From contig NC_090178.1 in the NCBI RefSeq assembly GCF_024679245.1, positions 29,845,742 to 29,909,741 on the forward strand: a stretch of 64,000 bases of DNA, read 5' to 3'. A model generated the notes under the pieces. The model ran no database searches. It saw only the letters and a list, made by a program, of their open reading frames with translations, and was not told the DNA's origin. Shown here in pieces: positions 25,030-36,454 of this stretch (positions are counted from its first letter, which is position 1; each line of letters starts with the position of its first letter). The position numbers and the translations under genes are program-made. This DNA is from Pseudorasbora parva (taxonomy: Eukaryota; Chordata; Actinopteri; Cypriniformes; Gobionidae).

Positions 25030-25439
25030 TTGTTCTCTCTGCCCTCTCTCATCCTTAATGCAGAACAGGCACCTGGCTTCTCCAGGGCAGATCAATACTC
25101 TGCTCATAAGGTTTCCCATGATGCAAGACCATTAATTAAAGCGTCTAATCAAATAATTGTGCTCAAATGCTTTTTATGAACTCTAGATAATAATTTATTA
25201 CACATGCTGAGATGTTGCTTTGCTGCTCCTGGCTCGTCTATAGGTTACATCACTATCTTCTTTCCTGTATATTAGAAAAATAGTCAAAAGGTTAGAAGAT
25301 CTGATTTACAGTAAATTACAAATACAACTTCAATTCATCCATAACAACCTGAGGTTTAGTGTCTTGCTCAGCTCCCTCAATATTCGGTCCTGCTCTGCTT
25401 CACACTACAGTGACGTTAATAATCGCATCCATGAACATG

Positions 25440-25860
25440 AAGTCCTATTTTCCCCTAGCCTAGAAATCTAGACGCGCCCTAGCGGCAGCAAATTTAATCT
25501 GCCCGCGAGTGACGTCTAGCAACTCTCAATACCCTTCTGAGCTGTATTTGCCTAACTCTTGCCGGGCCAATCACATTGTGTATAGAGTCGGTGGGCGGGG
25601 CCATAATGGCGACGGCCGAGTTGCGTTTGCGTGCTTTTAGTAAACACAGAAACTGGCGAACGGTAGTCTTTCGAATCAGCTTTGACCGCGACTCTGGAAG
25701 ACTTGGAGTTAAGCTTTTCTCTGAGAAAAGAACAAAGAACGGCACTGAAGTCATTCTTAAAAAGGGATTCGGAGTTTTGCTGACCAGATACAGCGAATGT
25801 TTAATCTATCAACAAGCTCTGTTTCACCTTCGTTGCTCTGGTTGGTTGTAGCGCTATCCG
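25440..25860 (+). pseudogene. Promoter-first-exon relic of a helicase-like repeat gene
   Basis: A CCAATCACATTGTG box, a GGGCGGGGCC GC box and an ATAATGG start context precede an open frame at 25594-25848 beginning MATAELRLRAFSKHRNW. Near its end, VLLTRYSECLIYQ lies where a DEAD/RecQ-type helicase would have a P-loop of LPTGYGKSLIYQ type, so Walker A seems to have decayed. The 5' flank (CTAGAAATCTAGACGCGCCC) recurs at 27893. I infer a multicopy cyprinid element or retro-copied gene carrying a helicase first exon. The helicase call rests on a short recalled motif. Confidence 0.4.
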
Positions 25861-27664
25861 ATAACGTTTCTAATCTTGACAAAACACTTATCGTCTAAAG
25901 GAGTCTCTGGGTTCCATGTTTGGTGACTGTTTTGTGATAGAATTTGGAAAAGTTATTTGGATACAAATGTATTAATTTGATAAAAACAATGCATTTAAAA
26001 AAATCAATGGAAGGTGGGTGACACCCTGTGGCTATATAAATACATTTGATTTTCAATCAATTTAAACTTCCATAACTTTTTCATACTTTAATTATTATTT
26101 TTTTAATAGTATCTTTTCAACAGAGAGAGGTTAAAACAAGAACAAACTTTGGTCTGTATCCCAAAGCACAAAGCATTCTTGAATTACAACCATTTGAGTC
26201 TATTCTCAAAAATGTGACAGTTAAGTTTTAAAATTACATAAACATTTAAAATAAAAAACTATAATAAAACTAACACAATTACAAATATTATATTCCTAAG
26301 AACTTATTTTTTAAAGATCGTTTCTACATCATTGACTGATGTATAAGGCAGATAGACTATAAAACTTCAGTTAGTTGAACAAAAGATCCTTCTGTGCATT
26401 TATTTGTTTTGATTTGGCCTTACAAGCCGTGACCCCTGTGAGAGGACAAGTCCAGGATGCAAATTCTCCCCAGCCTCTGCCAACAATGCATCTTCTGTAC
26501 ACCAACATATGATGACCAGAGGCGGGTGGAAAGGTGGCAGTTTATGTGCAAGCTCCCTGGCAGCTCCAGCTCCCTCATTCCTTCGGTCCCACAAGAGGTC
26601 CGTGTGTGACCCCTGCAATAACGGACCAGTCTGAACACTCCCAGTTACCTCATGCTCAAACAGGAAATGAGACTGTGACAGTTTGAAGTGCATCGCAAAA
26701 AAAGCCCATCATTTTTGACATATTTTGAATCTATTTTTATTTTTCACTAAAATAAAAGCATCTGCTATATGCAAATGTAAATTGTACAATATGTCAAATT
26801 ATGTACAATAAAGTACAGAACAAGTACAGTTCCAGATGCATAGTTATACTGGTGAAATAAGTGATTTTTTGAAACTGTTTTAATCATTGTTCAAATATAT
26901 GCATCACCTTTACAACTTGTATAAACCAGGTGATAAGGTTGTTTGGTTATTCAGAACATAAACCACCAAGTTTTCAGTAGATGTTTTTGTAAGGCTGAAT
27001 GACTGATTGCACTTTAAAACGGCTTCGGCAAACATGTGAGTATACGTGCATGTGTAAACAGCAGAAATAATTGGATCTCTGTTCCTTCATTTTATGCTGA
27101 CCTTCTTCAACCTTTGCTAATGACATGTCTGAAAAAGTACCTCATGTTCAGATGATTATGAAATCACTTCAAAAGAAAACTTTGATGAACATTTGGAAAA
27201 AATCTGACACTTAAGAAGCTAAGTAAATATAAAGGCCTCAAAGAAAGTACTAATATATTACTAAAAGTTCAAATTAAATTAAAATTTATGTTCTTGGCAC
27301 TATTCTGAATTATTAATTGGTGCGCATTATTCCAATGGGAGAAAAAAAAGTTGTTCTTCCTCTGAAATGACTTATTATTGAAGTAACTTCAATCATGTGC
27401 CGTAATCCTGGGTTCCTCAAATCCATCCTGTCTGGCAGAGTTTAGAGTTTGTCATAATCAAACTCACTATCTGCTATTTTTTAGTAACTCTGAAGACCTT
27501 GGCTGTGTTCCAAGACCTTGTCTGTATACCCTCATCCCTACTATTACTTCACTAAAATAGTCGACTTGATGAGTGAATGAAAACGAGTGAGTGATTTCGG
27601 ACACTGAGTTTTCCGGCTTCCACTTTTTAAGGAGAGAAAAAAAAAAAACGAACTTAAAACCAGT
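25861..27664. other. AT-rich intergenic DNA
   Basis: No supported gene. A minus-strand frame at 26400-26693 lies in a short GC-richer island (26440-26690) with no recognised domain. That island is the only departure from background. Confidence 0.45.
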
Positions 27665-27833
27665 GCAGAGTTTTCTCAACTTAGGATCAATAGCTGTACA
27701 AACTTTGTTTGAGTTATCTCAACTTTTTTCATGTTAAATAGTTAAATAAACGTTAAAAGCTAAATTTTTCATACAAAATTTTCATACTAAAAAGCTAAAT
27801 TTTTCTCAAACATAAGTTGAATTTTTTACAGTG
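27665..27833. mobile_element. CACTG-ended MITE, right end
   Basis: Ends TTGAATTTTTTACAGTG followed by TA. The AT-rich body has repeated CTAAATTTTTC and AACTT motifs like the large CACTG element. The left end is uncertain. Confidence 0.5.
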
Positions 27834-27892
27834 TAGTTTGTGCTTGCTGTTTAGTAATCTTTTGAAAGTTAGCAAACTGGCAGCTCCAGTTA

Positions 27893-28120
27893 GCCTATAA
27901 ATCTAGAAGCACCCTAAGGGCAGCAAATCTAATTTGCTGCCAGGGCATCTAGCAACTCTTTGTTGGCTTGTGAGCTGGAAAAACCAATCGACCAATCACA
28001 TCGTATAGAGTCGGTGAGCCGGGTTAACATGATGGCAGAGTCAGGACAGTTCCGCATGCTATATGAAAACACAGAAGCTGCCGAACTAGTCCCAACTCTC
28101 ATCAAACACACCTAAAGCAG
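27893..28120 (+). pseudogene. Second copy of the 25.4-kb helicase-like repeat
   Basis: Shares with 25440-25620 the order CTA(T/G)AAATCTAGA, GGCAGCAAATCTAAT, GCATCTAGCAACTCT and CCAATCACATCGTATAGAGT. It then has a diverged ATGGCAGAGTC start and an AAACACAGAAGCTGCCGAAC stretch. It loses similarity by about 28120. No usable frame remains. Confidence 0.6.
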
Positions 28121-30926
28121 CTAATCAAGCTCTTCAGGAAGGTTTGAAAACACACGTGTGCTGAGGTTGAAAATAAACTTTGCAGGACCATGGGTCTCAA
28201 GGAGCAGGGTTGAAGACCTCAGCTTTACACTTCAAAAATGTTATATTTAAAATAAAAAAAAGTGTTGCTGGTTTCATTGAGATGTTTCCTCAGATGAACT
28301 TCACTATGCAGTAGCTTATATTTCTTCTAATTATGTATAAAAGAATTCTTGTAACAACTGCCAATTAATTAAACCTAAATCACAGCTAACTAGGCTTTAA
28401 TATTTGACATGCCAAGACAAATTCAGTGATCAATTACTCATAGTTAAATGACATTTCAGGAAATACAGTTAGCTATCTGCAAAGAAGTCCATTCTCATAT
28501 GCCATATATGCGTTCTCCCTCCTTAGAACTGTTTATTTAGCTTTATGTGAATTAAATAATAGTCTTATTAGATATATTGCTTTAGGTCCAGCATGAACAA
28601 GTGTAAAAACGACAAGTCAATAATCTTTTTTTCTTCTCTCCCTGGCCATCAAACACTGTATCTCCAGTCTACTTGACAGCAATGTTCTGTCTGGGCTTTC
28701 TCAGGACATCTGTTTTAAATTTTTCCATTTGCCAAAAGTGCAATTAGCCTGCATTGTACTGCTATTATTGCCTATGCACGGAGAAAGAATACTTGAAGGA
28801 TATATTCAATGAGCAATGTAATAGAAACATGATTAATCTCAAAATTCATACTGTTGTTATATGGTCAGAGAAAAAGTCTTTTGTCTTCCAGTGCAGGGAT
28901 TAAACCAATAATTATTTCAAAATATCTTTTTAAAAACAGTTTGTCAGTTTGCAAACTTTTTTAATTATTGCAACACTATATTTATTCTAACTCAGCTGGA
29001 AAGAATAAATGTTATGTTACATATTATGAAGGAAGGATCCCCAAACTCCCCATGTCTCTTTATCATTGCAAATTACAAGAAATATGTTTTTAAATGACAT
29101 TTAAAACATTTTAAATTACATTTATTACATTAAGCAATATCAATCATACAAGTCTGATAAACAAGAAGGTAATATTCAGTAACTTACATTTCAGACAAAT
29201 TTGGCAAGTGGTAATGTTTTTTTTCCCACCAAAATGCTAACCCAAAGATTATCTTAGTCTCCATTATCTTAGTCACAAAGACAGGACCTAATTGTTATAT
29301 AAAATTCATATATATAAACTTATCAATCCCTAACTTAGCAAACACCAACCAGCTCAATATTTAAACCATACAGTGTACATTTAAATATAAAGTTTTTGTT
29401 TCATCCACATGCAAATGGTTGTTCATCTCTTCTTCGCTGCAGTTAATCCAGGCGTAAATTATCCGTGCTCATTGCTACATCTTGAAACTGTGCCTTCTTA
29501 AATCCCTTTGGCTCATCATGCAAAACCTCCATGTGATGCTAAAAAGCTTGGGAGTGCCTCTTAAATCATGTGTTTTGAGTTTCAAAAGCTCCTCACAAAT
29601 GTGTGAAGGAGACTGTGGCGTGTGCATGTCGTACGTAAGTGCGTGAACAGATGTTGCACAAACAAGATAATTTTTGTATTATAAAGCACAATGCCACATG
29701 GATTTGACAACCAGACCTAGCCCACACCCAGTCCCAGGGGATCGAACAAAACAGTGCTCCTATCTTGTGAGCACAGCGGGGCTAGTCATGTACTGTTCCA
29801 GTTGCAGGAAGTTCCCTGGTTTATGTAGCATCTTGAACACAATGAAGTGCCAAACAGCATCAAAATCAACAGATACAAATACAGAATAAATTTGCAGCAT
29901 GTTGCATCTTAAAGGACGCAATTGCAACTCCCATCATTCACAAAAACGACACACCCACTTTGTGCGAGTTCATTCATTTGGTATAATTTGCTTAATATGA
30001 AGTTATAATGATTTTATTAAAAGTTCAAAGTTAAACTTAAATAAATGACATTTTATGTGATTTCTAATTTGATCTAATAAAAATAGTTTGTGCCTTCCAG
30101 CAACAAACATTAGGCTAATGATGTTCCTGAATGAATTTACACATTTTTTAGTTAATCAGTTAAGTGAATGATTCAATGACTCTAATGAAGACAATTATTA
30201 GGTTACTGCAAAAGTACCGAAAGAGAGATTCGAAAGCAAACGCAGTGCCGCTTTAGGTCGACCACACCTTTTAGCTGTGGCTGGATGTAGCCTAAATGAT
30301 CGGTAAGAGTTGCCGCTTGCAGGCATGGAGGAGCTGAAAAATTAGATGTGAAGTGGGACAATTTCTGCTTCCAGTAGTGGCGTTCACACTGTGTTCGCAT
30401 AAAATGAAATAATTGCTAAAATATGTTTTCAGAGACATTGTCAGTAAATACTTTATGTACTGCTAAATACAGCGTCTGTTTGTACAGTCTCACACCAACT
30501 CATTACATATTGACGCTTGGTTCAAAACACTTTTTAACACACAGGGAACTCCATTGATTTCAATGAGAAACCATTGCTGTCAGTTAAATGTCATTTAACT
30601 ATTATACAGACACATTGAGCATGCGTATCGTCATGATGGAATTATATTATTGGATGGTTATGATTTTAACCATAATAACAATTCTAATTTAATCAACCAG
30701 CATAATTTTATTTACATATCTTTTTTTTTTTACTTATGCTATTCAGACACATTTGAACACGTAACCAAACCCCATTCCCAAATCTACCCATTTGTGTATT
30801 ATAAAAACAGGATATATATCTGAGACAGCAGAGAGTAGCTAGCGCTCTGTAGAACAGCAAGTCTGTAGAAACATGGTGGCAAAAAATGCAGACTTCTCTT
30901 TAAGGGGACAGACGGTGTACAGTTTA
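28121..30926. other. Intergenic DNA, nothing recognised
   Basis: AT-rich with small, domain-free ORFs (29674-29889 plus, 30203-30400 minus). No repeat family identified by eye. Confidence 0.45.
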
Positions 30927-31010
30927 CACTGCAAAAAAATGCTTTTCTTATTAAGTATTGTTAAGTATTGTCTTGTTTCCAGTCTAAATATCTAAAATGA
31001 TTAACCTCTT
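30927..31010. mobile_element. CACTG-type MITE, left end
   Basis: CACTGCAAAAAAATGC, then TTGTCTTGTTTCCAGTCTAA and ATATCTAAAATGA: the usual left end of another CACTG-type fish MITE. Preceded by TA. The right end was not found. Confidence 0.5.
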
Positions 31011-31679
31011 AACATGCGCCCTTATTTTGGAGAATTTTCTGAAAACGACATACCCAATTAAAAGATCGCAGCTCTTAAATCCTATGGCCTATATTCATAA
31101 ATCTGGTCTGATTTTTAAACTAGACACTTGAAGTATTGCTACTCAAGAGTCATAATTACTCATAAAGTATAGGAACAGAGTAAAACAAGGAGAAATATGC
31201 ATGTAAGTGACTCACTTTTTTTTTCTTAGGGAAAATTTTCATGAGATTTTAATGTTAATGGCCTGAAAATAACCTAAGTATAAAGCTGAATGTCTGATAA
31301 TTTTTTGATTCAATTTTGACAATGATTCTCTAAAAAAATGTATGTTTTATGTCAAAAAAAGCCTAGGCATCCTTTCAAAAATGCCAATTATATTAGAACA
31401 TTTGTAATTGTAAAGAGTAGTTTTTTTATTCAATTTTTTTTTTTTGTTGCAATAAACTGCTAATTATAATTCATTTACAGTCCTTGAAAAACTAAAGCAA
31501 CTATTTACAGAATTTACAAGTGTAAAAAAAAACTAATTTAATTCATAAAAACAGTCTGTCATAGAGTCACGCTATGGAGACGATAAGCACGAGATGTATT
31601 CATTCAATGCTTACAACAAATCTTACAAACACTGTGCAAAATAATGTATTTTGATTCGTTACTGCATCCATCAATCAAA
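31011..31679. other. AT-rich intergenic DNA
   Basis: Poly-T and poly-A tracts only. No gene seen. Confidence 0.45.
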
Positions 31680-31701
31680 TCTGTGCTGTGTTTTGGGGAT
31701 G

Positions 31702-32239
31702 TCACTGGACAACATGGATTTTCAACTCCTTCCAAAAATGTTCTATGCGGTTGAGATCTGGAGACTGGCTAGGCGACTCCAGGACCTTGAAATACTTCTT
31801 ACGAAGCCACTCCATCATTGCCCTGGTAGTGTGTTTGGGATCATTGTCATGCTGAAAGACCCATCCACGTTTCATCTTCAGTACCCTTGCTGATGGAAGG
31901 AGGTTTTTACTCAAAATCCATGGCCCCATTCATTATTTCTTTTACTTGGATCAGTCATCCTGGTTCCATAAAAATAGCCTCAAAGTATGATGTTTTCCCC
32001 CCCAAGGTTCACAGTAGGTATGATGCAACTCAATTATTTCTCCTCTAAACACGACAAGTTGAGTTTTTACCAAAAAATTATATTTGGGTCTCATCTGACC
32101 ATATGACATTCTCCCAACAATCACATGATCCTCTTGTGGATTATCCAAATGCTCTATAGCAAACTTTAGACGGGCCCGGACATGTACTGGCTTAAGCAGG
32201 GGGACACGTCTGGCACTGCATAGTGTGTTACTGATGGTA
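31702..32239 (-). pseudogene. C-terminal transposase remnant of Tc1 element E (DD34E)
   Basis: Reads VPLLKPVHVRARLKFAIEHL, then a frameshifted middle, then [20 protein letters not shown] and [18 protein letters not shown]. The last Asp and Glu are separated by 34 residues. The first catalytic Asp region (near 32095) is shifted out of frame. The N-terminal half is on the far side of the insertion at 34087-34390. Confidence 0.85.
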
Positions 32240-34084
32240 CCCATACGGAAATGTAATATATGTCTATATATGAAATATCAATATATGCGATATATGTGAT
32301 ATATAAAGTAAAAACATATATGAAACATATTAGAAATTGGAACAATTCCATATATTGACATATATATGTATCCCATATATTATATATGTTAATGTATGTA
32401 TAAAACATATTTTGACATATAGGTCTTATATATGAAATATCCTAATATGCTCATATAGAGTACAAACATAAATGCACATATATGCACAGCATCAGAAATT
32501 CCATATATTGACATATATATTTAGTCCACATAATATATATGTTTAAATTATATATGTGACAAATCATTATCACTGTCAAATGCTGTAGAGTCTTAAAATC
32601 TATACTATGTATAAAACAAATGACATTTAAAATATAAAATATTTATAATGTTACTTATTGTCAGGTGAGGCAAGAGATGAAGGACTCAAGGGTGCAGAGG
32701 TTAATGGGCTTTTTATTAGACTTCAAAAATAAACAATCGAAACACAAACAAACCCCTTCATGCTTGTAACTGGCTCGTCTTAGTTTTTTATGCAATAAGA
32801 AATACTCAAAAAAACGGGAATTCACTTTTGCCAATAGTTTGTGTTCAAACTAACTGTAAGATTCTCAATGAGGGAGTGAAAATAAATTGTATCTATTTAA
32901 CCACTGAATGAGATAACATAGTAACAATTAGCACATGGACAGAAATCCAAGACAGCATTGTGAATATCAAAGCTCAACACTATAAGTAAACAAATAAACA
33001 GTAAATCAATTCTAAACCCAAAATACTAGTGATACACAAACAAAAAACAGTACCAAACAATTCAAAATGCCCTAGAGGGAAAAGGATATACAGTCTGCAA
33101 TGCAAGTCTCTTGAGTGTTGTAGAAGTCCTAGCAGGCAATGAAGATATACAATCCTAAATCCTAGATTAGGCACTGGCACAATCCAACACAGGTGAGAAG
33201 TAGGTATCAGTGCATTTAAGCCCCAAAACAGAGTCCTCTGCAAGCTTCTCTGCAAACTTCCAAACACTATGAATTAACATTTTTATGGGTACATAAAAAT
33301 GTGCATTTGAACAAGATTGTAAAGCATTAGAATGTACAATTCACTTAACTCTCAAACACAATGTGATTCCAGGCATTTTCACCCATGCTCCACTGCCATG
33401 CCTCTCCTCTATGCTACTCGTAACCTTAAAACCACTTCCTCCCTCTGTTGCCCTCTAGAGGACAGGATGAAAAATGTCACCCATGTACCAGAGTAACCGT
33501 TACATGCTACACAGAACAAAACATGAAAGTACACACAATGGCTATGATGAGCACAAGCCGCATGCTAAACAAACAACCCTAAACACATGGACAAAAGAGT
33601 GTATACTGCCCAAGCAAAACTAGATGCTCACACGAGACCAAGCGAATGCTCAAACTGTACACTTACAACGGGGAGGAAAACACACATGGAGCTTTTAATG
33701 TCCGAAGCCTGAACCAAAACCAAATTATGAAATGCCAGGATTCAAACACCACTATATAAATCCATATAAAATCCTATACAAGCATACTGAATGTTTGCAT
33801 ATATTATGTTTAAATAAACTTACATATATAAATTCGACATATATTGTTTACATATATGGCATTAACATACAGTACCATATAAAAAATCATCATATAAATA
33901 ATTTTAATATATGTATATATAATAATTATTCTATGGGTATTTCATACATGGTATAAACCTATATCTTCATATATCATGAGAATGTATATATGCGCTAATA
34001 ATGTATTGCCTTATATGAAACATATATGATATCACTACTCGGATATAGGGACATATATGTACATATATTACATTTCCGTATGGG
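32240..34084. mobile_element. 1.85-kb element with CCCATACGG termini, family unknown
   Basis: A perfect 24-bp terminal inverted repeat begins CCCATACGGAAATGTAAT. The TA target is duplicated and the reading of the host Tc1 is restored when the element is removed. About 300 bp inside each end is dense in ATATATG/CATATAT motifs in both orientations. The centre (about 32655-33730) is less AT-rich and ORF-poor. It begins GTCAGGTGAGGCAAGAGATG, which resembles the 3' part of the CACGG-ended repeat at 40517-41130. No transposase seen, so non-autonomous. Confidence 0.8.
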
Positions 34085-34086
34085 TA

Positions 34087-34390
34087 GCCTTTGTTACTTT
34101 GGTCCCAGCTCTCTGCAGGTCATTCACTAGGTCCCTTCGTGTGGTTCTGTGATTTTTACCGTTCTTGTGATCATTTTGACCCCACAGGGTCAGATTTTGT
34201 GTGGAGAGCCCAGATGGAGGGAGATTATCAGTGGTCTTGTATGTCTTCCATTTTCTAATAATTGCTCCCACAGTTGATTTCTTCACACCAAGCTGCTTAC
34301 CTATTGCAGATTCAGTCTTCCCAGCCTAGTGCAGGTCTACAATTTCGTTTCCAGTGGCCTTTGACAGCTCTTTGGTCTTGGCCATAGTGG
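34087..34390 (-). pseudogene. N-terminal transposase remnant of Tc1 element E
   Basis: The start codon is near 34385 (MAKTKELSK). A stop occurs after DLH. KSTVGAIIRKWKTYKTTDNL then gives the second helix-turn-helix half, ending DLQRAGTKVTKAT at the junction with the inserted element. The H-to-stop change and the insertion inactivate it. Confidence 0.8.
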
Positions 34391-34740
34391 AGTTTGGAGT
34401 CTGACTGTTTAAGGTTGTTGACAGGTGTCTTTTATACTGATAACGAGTTCAAACAAGTGCCATTAATACAGGTAACAAGTGGAGGACAGAGGAGGCTCTT
34501 AAAGAAGTGGTTACAGGTCTGTGAGAGCCAGAAATCTAGCTTTTTTTAGGTGACCAAACACTTATTTTCCACCATAACTTGCAAATAAAATCATTAAAAT
34601 CAGACTGATTTTCTGGATTTTTCCCCTAATTCTGTCTCTCATAGTTGAAGTGTACCTATGATGAAAATGACAGGCATCTCTCATATTTTTAAGTTTTAAC
34701 TTGCACAATTGGTGGCTGAATAAATATTTTTTTTGCCTTG

Positions 34741-35353
34741 AATTTAGCATGGAAGTAAGTACCTCAGTGCAAATGAGACCGGACAGTGACTGAGTGTGTA
34801 AGTGTCTTTTGTGCTGTGGGTGATTGCCGTGTTGATGGAATGCAGGTGTGCATGATTAATACTCAGGGGAAGGCGTGTGCTGTGTGGCGTGGGGTGGGGG
34901 GAGCCTGGCGTGTCTGTGACAATAATAGAGCAAAAATACTGGGAGCTGGGAATTTTGCTTCTTGCCTCAATTTATTCACAAACTTTGACACGAGTTGGCT
35001 TGCAGATCATGAAGTCTCCTAACAGATCTCATTCACATATATTCGTCATCTTTTGTTTGAAAAAGCTAGCTCATTTTAATCATCAGGCTCAGGGGAGACT
35101 AAACAGCAATCTGTGCTGTAAAGAGACCATTTGTTTTCTTCATTTATGAGAATTCAAGCTGGCATGATTTCTTCAGAAGCACACAGCTTTTGCTTGCTCT
35201 CTCTTTTTCTTCTCTGTTGTTGGCTCTGAACCTTGGACTGTGTTTGTGGCATCTGGAATTAAGCCATATTCAAAGACTTCAGTTAAAAGTGGTTGAATAA
35301 AATATATACAGTGACGTACTCCTGCTTTGCACAACAAATTTGGCATTGTTTGT
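34741..35353. other. Intergenic DNA
   Basis: A GT-rich patch at 34790-34920 and overlapping plus-strand ORFs without domains. Nothing else recognised. Confidence 0.45.
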
Positions 35354-35570
35354 GGACATTAGGTAACACTTTATTTTACAGTGTCCTTCTCCTATGTTAC
35401 ATGTTACTATAGTAATTACTATAAATTGTTCATAATTACATACAACTAACCCTAAAACATAATCATAACCATAATCCCATTATACTAGCCATAACCCTAT
35501 AATTCTTATTACTCCGTATAAATGTATAATTACTCAGTAACATGGACACCATAAATAAAGAGTAACCGGA
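35354..35570. mobile_element. MITE, GGTAACACTTTATTTTACAG type
   Basis: GGTAACACTTTATTTTACAG at left and ATAAATAAAGAGTAACC at right are degenerate inverse copies. TGTTACTATAGTAATTACTA and ATAATTACTCAGTAACATGG are internal arms. It resembles a partial copy at 57566-57640. Confidence 0.65.
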
Positions 35571-36454
35571 CATTAAGATTTCAACAATGGCTCATTACCT
35601 TTTTGCACCAAAGTCAAAACATTTATTAAAATTTTAGCACTGTTTTTACTCTGCATGAGGTAAATATTGCACCAAACCAGCACCAAAATTGCACAGTGAC
35701 ATTCTCAGCGCAAATCAACGCAAAATTACAAATTTCAGCAAGAATCGGATTGCTCCCAATGGAATATTTGTATTGTTCCTCTGGGATTTAGATTTAGAGG
35801 AAGTGCTCACTCATTACATCTGTGTGTGTTTTATGTAAACTGAATGGCAGTATATCTCTTTTTTTTGCGTAATTTTCAGAGTGGAAGCAGAACTCATCTC
35901 TTTTCATTCACACAGGGACGTTGAGTATGATGGATGAGGCTGTCAGACCCTGCTGCTAGAGGTTAATAAACGCAAAGCAAAAGATTTGATTCGTTTGCAC
36001 TTCAATATAAGCTGTTCTGGCAAGAGACTCACTCCATGCAAAATCATACTTTATCATTACTTTTTACTTTTTTGCTGGTTTTATATCTGTCCTCTTTTAG
36101 AGAAAATCCCCCTCAAACACAGCTTGGTCCAAGTAATACACTTGTCTGGCTCTAACATTAGGATAAGAGAGTTTGCTGTTCAATTTGCTGTGTTGGGTAC
36201 TTTTCTGTATGCTATGTCAATATACTATGTTGTAGTGAGTGTATTTTAGGGCTCCTCCCTTCTTTAGCTCTGATACACAGGACGTTGTATTGGATAAAGA
36301 AACAAAGGCTTCTCCGTCTGCCAAGAGCGACTTATGATAGAGGACTGGCCAAATTCAATGAAAACAAAACAAAAGAAACAAGTAAAAGCATCTGTACAGT
36401 ATGTTCTGTGCTGGTTGCATTTAAACCATGAGTGCTGATTTAAAATGTAAAATA
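35571..36454. other. Intergenic DNA
   Basis: No supported gene or repeat. Confidence 0.45.

Larger units (their letters stand above)
31680..34740 (-). mobile_element. Tc1/mariner element E, split by a 1.85-kb insertion
   Basis: Minus-strand Tc1 sequence runs 34740-34087 (5' part, MAKTKELSK start at about 34385). It resumes at 32239 down to about 31680, where it is cut off in the C-terminal coding region. The 5' flank holds ACACTTATTTTCCACCATAA, an internal terminus-like repeat. TA duplicates at the insertion (32238-32239 and 34085-34086). Confidence 0.85.

Noticed and set aside
26400..26693. Possible conserved gene in a GC-richer island
   Set aside because: Overlapping frames on the minus strand have no domain and no splice-site pattern. 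Only composition stands out.
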